Source: a bacterium
GTDB lineage: Bacteria > Myxococcota_A > Bradymonadia > UBA7976 > UBA1532
Length of the DNA: 64,000 nt
Assembly (NCBI GenBank): GCA_030426085.1
Contig: JAUHYW010000009.1
Location: forward strand, 62,001-126,000
Direction: 5' to 3'
In this document: positions 61,801-64,000 of the stretch, one piece after another
Numbering within the stretch: position 1 is the stretch's first letter
Layout of the letters: the number at the start of each line of letters is the position of its first letter
Notes under the pieces: model-generated
Told to the model about the DNA's origin: nothing
The model's database searches: none
What the model saw: the letters and a program-made list of their open reading frames with translations, nothing else
Program-made: the position numbers and the translations under genes

Positions 61801-64000
61801 TGTCCCGATCGTCGTCGAGGATGCGCTCCCAGCAGACGACCGCCGCCGCCTCGTCGTCGAGGTTGACCCGGTTGATGCGCGCCGCCCGCTTGAGCAGCGC
61901 CACCCGGCCCTCGACGTCCTCGGCCCGGTCGAGCGATCCCTGGAGCAGCCGCACGAAGCCCGCCCAGTCGCCCCGCTCGCCGTAGAGCCCCTCGAGGGCG
62001 TCCCAGTCGTCGCGCCGCAGGTACAGCTCACGCAGGTAGCCCTCGGCGTTGAGGTCGCCGGGGTGCAGCCGCAGCACCTTGCGCCAGGTCTCGGCGGCCC
62101 GCTCCTCGTCGCCGATCTTGTCGGCGTAGACCCCGCCCAGCTTGCGCAGCCAGTTGGCCTGCTCGCCCTCGTCCTCCAGCCGGCTGACCCGCCGCTCGTA
62201 GAGATCGGCCAGGTCGTCCCACCGCTCGGTGCGCTGGTAGAGCGTCTCGAGCGCCTGCCACGCCTGCTCCCGCTCGGGATCGGCGTCGAGCACGTCGCTC
62301 CACAGCTCGATGGCCTCGGCCTTCTCGTCGAGCCGCTTGGCGGCGATGCGGGCCATCTCGACCAGCCGCTCGGTGCGCTCGTCGCCGTCGAGCAGGTCGA
62401 GCTGGCGACGGTAGATGCCGTACAGCGCCCGCCAGTCCTTGCGGTGCTTGTAGATGTCGATGAGCTGCTTGATGGCCTCTTCGTCGGCCGGCCGCCGCTC
62501 GAGGATGCCTTCGAGGAACTGGATCGCCTGGTTGGGGTTGCTGAACTTGTCCAGCCACAGCCCGGCGATCTGACGGTACAGGTCGATGAACCGCCCCTCG
62601 TCACCGGTCTCGTCGGCCGCCTCGGCCCGCCGGTTGAGGATGCCGATGAGGTCGTTCCACCGCGAGCTCTCGCGGTACTTCTGCTCGAGCGCGTCGAGGG
62701 CCTCGCCGTTCTGGGGGTCGACCTGCAGGATCTGGTTGTAGGTGTTGATCACCATCACCGGCAGCCCGAGCTGATCGCGGTAGATGGCGATCATCTGGCG
62801 GTAGACCTCGACCTGGGGCTCGATGTCCGCCTCGGGCACCAGCTTGAGGTCCTCCTTGAGGAACTCGAGCAGCGCGTTCCACTTGCCGGTGTCGAAGTAC
62901 AGCCGGCGCAGGGCCTCGCGGGCCTCCACGTTCTCCGCGTCGAGGCGCAGGATCGACTTCCAGATGTCGATCGCCTTCTCGCGGTTCTTGAGCCGGGTCT
63001 CGGCGACGTCGGCCATCTCGAGGCCGATGGCCACCTTGCCTTCGAGCGTCTCCTCGTTGTTCTGGCGCGAGCCGAGCACGCCGAGCAGCCGCTTGAAGTC
63101 CCCCTTCGCCGCGTAGAACTCCGAGTAGAAGTGCAGCATCATCGAGTCGCGGGGGTTGTTGAGCTTGATGCGCTTGAAGTAGTTCTCCGCGCCCTTCAGA
63201 TCCTCCAGCTTGCGCCAGTAGATCATCGCGATCTGGAAGAGCATCTCCTGCTCGTTGCCGCTGCGGTGGCGGGTGCGCAGGGCGGCCTCGTAGACCTTGA
63301 CCAGATCGGACCACGCCTCGCGGGCGCTGTAGTACTCGACGCAGTACTCCAGCGACTCCTGCTCGGTGGGGCTGAGCTTGAGCACCTCCCGGTGCCAGCG
63401 GACCGCCTGCTCGGCGTCGCCGAGCACGATCTGGGCGATCTCGGCGAGGCGCTGGTAGATCACCAGCCGGTCGGTCTTGCGGGCGGTCTTCTTGGCCCGA
63501 TCCTCGAGGTACTCGACCAGCTCGGCCCAGCGCTCGTTGGTCTCGTAGTACTCGAACAGGAGCTGGCGGGCGGTCTCGTTGCGCGGATCCTGGGCCAGCA
63601 CGTCCTGGAAGACCTGCTCGACATAGGGATCGTCGGGGGACTCGTCGGACCACTGCGCGGCCCGCTCGAGCATCGTCGCCACCCGCTGCCGCGGGTCGCG
63701 GATGCTCTTGGCCTCTTCGAGCAGCGCGTCGTAGCGCGCCTTGCGGTCGCGGCCGACCTCCTCGACGAGGGCCCGGTACTGCTCCGCGTCGGGGTGGTCC
63801 TCGGCGATCTCGAGCGCGCGCCCGGCCCACTTGAGCACCTGCGCCGGCTGCTGGAGCTGCTGGTCGCACAGCTCGGCCATCGTCAGGTAGATGCCCGCCT
63901 TGTCGTGGGGGTCGGAGACCGCGTCGGCCTGGAGCTTGTAGAGCTGGAGCACCAGATCCCAGTTCTCGCGCTCGACGTAGATCGCCCGGGCCGCGTCGAG
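52889..64000 (-). CDS. Giant tetratricopeptide-repeat protein (5' end outside window)
   Basis: One open frame of 3,704 codons that is still open at the right edge (16 codons beyond an internal GTG at 63952 continue the same repeat), so the gene starts outside. The visible ~3,703 residues are all-helical repeats. The base unit is ~76-78 residues: roughly R...L.RIA.I.E..L.DP..AI..YR.VL..DP....AL.AL.RLY...ERW..L...LE. This is about 48 units. A variant unit beginning LEPLYxxxxxW occurs at 60874, 59926, 58777, 57847, 56908, 55771 and 55072, separated by 3, 4 or 5 base units. The last part ends in ordinary TPRs (DPAHAPSKQAMEQL). No membrane segment is seen. Giant TPR proteins act as scaffolds; GltI of Myxococcus motility is one example, but identity is not shown. 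Confidence 0.88.
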   Translation of the reverse strand, partial: LDAARAIYVERENWDLVLQLYKLQADAVSDPHDKAGIYLTMAELCDQQLQQPAQVLKWAGRALEIAEDHPDAEQYRALVEEVGRDRKARYDALLEEAKSIRDPRQRVATMLERAAQWSDESPDDPYVEQVFQDVLAQDPRNETARQLLFEYYETNERWAELVEYLEDRAKKTARKTDRLVIYQRLAEIAQIVLGDAEQAVRWHREVLKLSPTEQESLEYCVEYYSAREAWSDLVKVYEAALRTRHRSGNEQEMLFQIAMIYWRKLEDLKGAENYFKRIKLNNPRDSMMLHFYSEFYAAKGDFKRLLGVLGSRQNNEETLEGKVAIGLEMADVAETRLKNREKAIDIWKSILRLDAENVEAREALRRLYFDTGKWNALLEFLKEDLKLVPEADIEPQVEVYRQMIAIYRDQLGLPVMVINTYNQILQVDPQNGEALDALEQKYRESSRWNDLIGILNRRAEAADETGDEGRFIDLYRQIAGLWLDKFSNPNQAIQFLEGILERRPADEEAIKQLIDIYKHRKDWRALYGIYRRQLDLLDGDERTERLVEMARIAAKRLDEKAEAIELWSDVLDADPEREQAWQALETLYQRTERWDDLADLYERRVSRLEDEGEQANWLRKLGGVYADKIGDEERAAETWRKVLRLHPGDLNAEGYLRELYLRRDDWDALEGLYGERGDWAGFVRLLQGSLDRAEDVEGRVALLKRAARINRVNLDDEAAAVVCWERILDDDRDNLDAARTLAPHYTRTEQWPELIRVLEVMLRNDPAEPVELMVELARVNERHLDAPDVAFDWYSRALRQQVDRIDLLTQARRMAALSDRYIDLVDLLELMTDLVDDVEIEVRFRRMLAETCAEELGRSADAATHYERVRELEGETLDVLEALKALYQKLGRWDDLLEVYQRQLEAADDTGEQARILAAIGQLHETVRDDQDAAQQAYEELRMVDPDSVEALRGLQRLAERSGDVLGLTEYVSAELELTTNPDDVATLRFRLGQLADLQGDPHGALEAFEQVLEVRPEHPQTVQALLIYLDAPDLAPRAAEILEPYARNQEDWAGLRRVLLLQVEGSDDPEFQARLLREVAELEEARLGEAEAAFQTYARLLTVDRTDGTVREQIERLADVLQRWEETAALYGRFGFEGELVGLDPITAALYSRRLARVQEEKLERYAEARATLETVLVEQGENLELLDAVDRLTTRLEDWAGLVEVCERKLRLLDEVEQRVPMLIRIAGLWEDNLDSPDSAVDTWRRVIEEVPGQPEAVAALERIFYKVGRFRDLADLLESRLADAEGDDRIPLGFQLAQVLEHQLESPADALDRYAEVLEADSRHEPTRDALESLLASHVEADYESVALRARACDILEPIYASRGDWQNGIKLLQIRLGDAEGVAERVGLWVRIARAYESEASDERAAFEAYGAAFAEDYGNADVLAELLRLAHGLDAWTELAGVLRAGLDDPDKAMMLDPVLKRDMLGRVAALYEEKIDDRMEAIAFNRRILDEDPTDMQALESLDRLYLRVDDVHALAEIIGRRVELTLEPDARAALCFRLGELYELRLEDPAQAIDAYARVREEIDPDDLRAHVALERLHTGAGNWERLVEVQLDHAEHLEDAGARIALLFSAAGTYENALERPDDAVMVYRQVLDLDPENRDALAHLDRLYEMMEQPLELLEILDRERELARDDAERNGFEFRMGALQRDHIGDLMRAVECFQAVIGRAPKHAEARAALEGLLAEPEVRLPAARILVPLYEKDGEWVKLRDTLRLTLEELAGPDEQVQTLERIALIEEAQLDDPAMAFGSLAEAYRISEADPRLEAELKRLAALLGDYAAFADLLADVVMLAPHRAVDIHLEIAVVAATHLDDAHRAIGDYRNVLAIEPDNRKALDALEALYDATGAPIDLVEILERKAELATELPERKLLLERIAGIQENELQDPEAGIETWRRLMLEDERDVAALDNLERLYRNTERWIDLSSLYEHRISITEGDAALAEFEYRLGRVCEIRLAEGERALELYRQVLSRAPAHPATRQALAELFADEDAAMRAGVDRLSVAGILEPLYRAEEDHAALVPVLEAQQSGAFGDPIARVETLREIARLEEQKLGDPAAAFETCGRVLRLMPDHTDNRADLKRLAGVTDRYDDLALLLEDVAGETPDPLLRVSLLLELGAVLERHCHRDEQARDVYREVLGIEPDNKAAVGALVELFTRTAAWEALVGLYSELADNALDPDEQKTLYFRVCQLLEEVIGDVERAIVTYRRVLEIEPDNQKAFKELERFFREGQRWDELADLLRDEIQYASEADDRAALRHQLGEVLYARLGDPQGAVEAWRTVLFEDAPSHDASLAALEKVLADLAADPDEPLRQELARILEPLYADRERWADWVSVLEVQLHFQDDRWSRLETLRRIAEKQEEKLGSPESAFQAFGRAFREDYGNPDLQRELDRLGSQLQAWSLLVDIYEEGIDSFPDAQAAVGILLKVAHIHDAQLESPERAIESHRKVLELDEANVEALDALERILAAESRHEDLVVVLERKAEFAADLVERKELLFRVCDLWDTRLGRPDRAIDTYRRVFQDDPEDLTAIEALIGLYARTEEWDALIEMLREKLETVDADADRKPLLYRIAETYEVRLGDVDETIHAYRSVLDLDPRDRKALDALDRLFSGEGRWPDLIDLLEGERDEYLDEDPARVDALELRIGDVLEHQLGQPGAAIERYGDVLRRSPDSVEARAALERLLDDPEQRLTASRVLEPLYEQKDEPDALARIYELQLLDLDQPYERIELLKRLAQLQNAVLKNPRAAFDTYARAFQEDPADASNYEELDALADELKLHEPLALLFQTQVDAGVDGEVARVLHRRLARLYDEKLEEHKPAVASWQAVLSNDPYDDEALRALDRLYQKGQQWNTLIEVLRRRIEIGAEEAELLDLRFRLGYLLEAVESDVAAAIELYRSVLWDKPDHAYSLERMEELAVRIEFRQSIAEVLDPIYRDTGEWEKLAILTEMRIELTDDRRDRAQLWAMAADLRESRLNDGATALKALLQAFDELPEDEEIRERLIRIATERGAWSELADAFESAQTRLEDPDLMLEDHLRIAEWCRGRLQDPGRAVDHYRQALEIDELNERALDALEELYRGVESWEQLADVYRRKAAAMFDLDEKKARLHQLGVLCTEKLGDAAAAVEAYNEILDIDETDAEALSALERIHELAGDYEALYDVLARRADTVYDGGKLAVIHGRMGELARDRLEDKARAAESFEKVLDLEPDSAGAMEALRGLYREMEEWHYLQEVLVKKLSIVEAESERVEVLAALGDNAEQHLDRSDNAIEYYRQILALRPKNAAAFDRLLSLYESDARWYDLVEALRDRVSVLREEGAESGVIIGLLVKLATVANEHLGDADLAIETLNEVLDADPHHAGALTVLARLYERSGEWEKAAETLERALAHAEGDDKATAWRRIGLLYLDQLDQPEKAQAALESAVAENGDDEALEALVRMARDAGDDARVAELLERRLAGAEGADRVALLSEIADLRTAAGDHDGAVRALEEAFRLAPDDLKVADQMLEAYFSAGRHADAEPVLVAIIEQLKAARRYKELFTYNYRMGCVAEERGDEEAALQYFTECFEYDATYVPNLVKLGHLHYRRQDWDQALKIFQTVLLHQMKLDKAGRVDVFYHLGMVRHALGDARKAKDMFRRALGLDPAHAPSKQAMEQL

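Noticed and set aside
63950-63952. GTG as the start of the giant TPR gene
   Set aside because: The frame stays open upstream to the edge and the extra 16 codons continue the TPR motif (AARAIYVERENWDL).
52889-64000. Tandem DNA repeats or mobile element in the giant gene
   Set aside because: The repeats are visible at protein level only; DNA copies have diverged, so this is an old coding repeat.

Overview
The window is GC-rich chromosomal DNA (about 70% by eye) that most resembles the Myxococcota (former Deltaproteobacteria). The signs are a MYXO-CTERM-like sorting tail, an AgmX/PglI-type C-terminal domain in two proteins, MopE-type DxDxDG lipoproteins, Cys-rich and IPT/TIG surface lipoproteins, eukaryotic-type Ser/Thr kinases and a giant TPR protein. 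The LPS genes show a Gram-negative envelope. I see no insertion sequence, phage, CRISPR array or rRNA operon, and coding density is very high. No gene-free stretch exceeds 300 bp; the longest is the roughly 275 bp upstream of rpoD. The order or genus cannot be told from the sequence alone.

Layout. 0.1-7.0 kb (minus strand): a sigma factor with a Cys/His tail coupled to a MYXO-CTERM protein, tsaE, a NUDIX hydrolase, a small unknown, a Cys-rich lipoprotein, a pseudokinase-GYF-TonB-like fusion and a small lipoprotein. 7.0-16.5 kb: a second small lipoprotein, a helix-hairpin-helix protein, lpxL-like/lpxK, a GAF protein, rpoD, a DUF374 acyltransferase/msbA-like pair and a TPR membrane protein. The lipid A genes are split into two blocks with rpoD between them. 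16.5-32 kb: a MopE-like lipoprotein, then a tightly packed minus-strand operon of about 12.6 kb. It joins a complete Opp/Dpp-type ABC transporter (binding protein, two permeases, two ATPases) to a TolB-like beta-propeller, a PEGA/TPR protein and several TPR or repeat lipoproteins, and a good sigma-70 promoter sits in front of it. 32-39.5 kb: an active transmembrane Ser/Thr kinase diverges from two large surface lipoproteins (IgGFc-binding-like and IPT/TIG).

39.5-52.8 kb: a dicarboxylate/amino-acid symporter with an unusual insertion, a beta-barrel protein, a lipoprotein with two TonB-like domains, apt-tRNA-Arg, surE with an NlpD-like lipoprotein, tRNA-Pro, rpmI-rplT-ihfA, tRNA-Val, dciA, a DEAD-box helicase with a DbpA-type domain, a methyltransferase and psd. 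From 52.9 kb to the right edge the window holds one open frame of more than 3,700 codons, a giant TPR protein whose start lies outside.

How it fits together. Housekeeping functions (translation, tRNA modification, lipid A and phospholipid synthesis, primary sigma factor) alternate with envelope and signalling modules typical of predatory or social Gram-negatives. Four-base stop/start overlaps (ATGA, GTGA, TTGA) link nine gene pairs, so translational coupling looks common here. The best candidates for something undescribed are the Opp-type transporter operon with its TPR/propeller partners, the giant TPR protein with a higher-order repeat, and the sigma factor/MYXO-CTERM pair.
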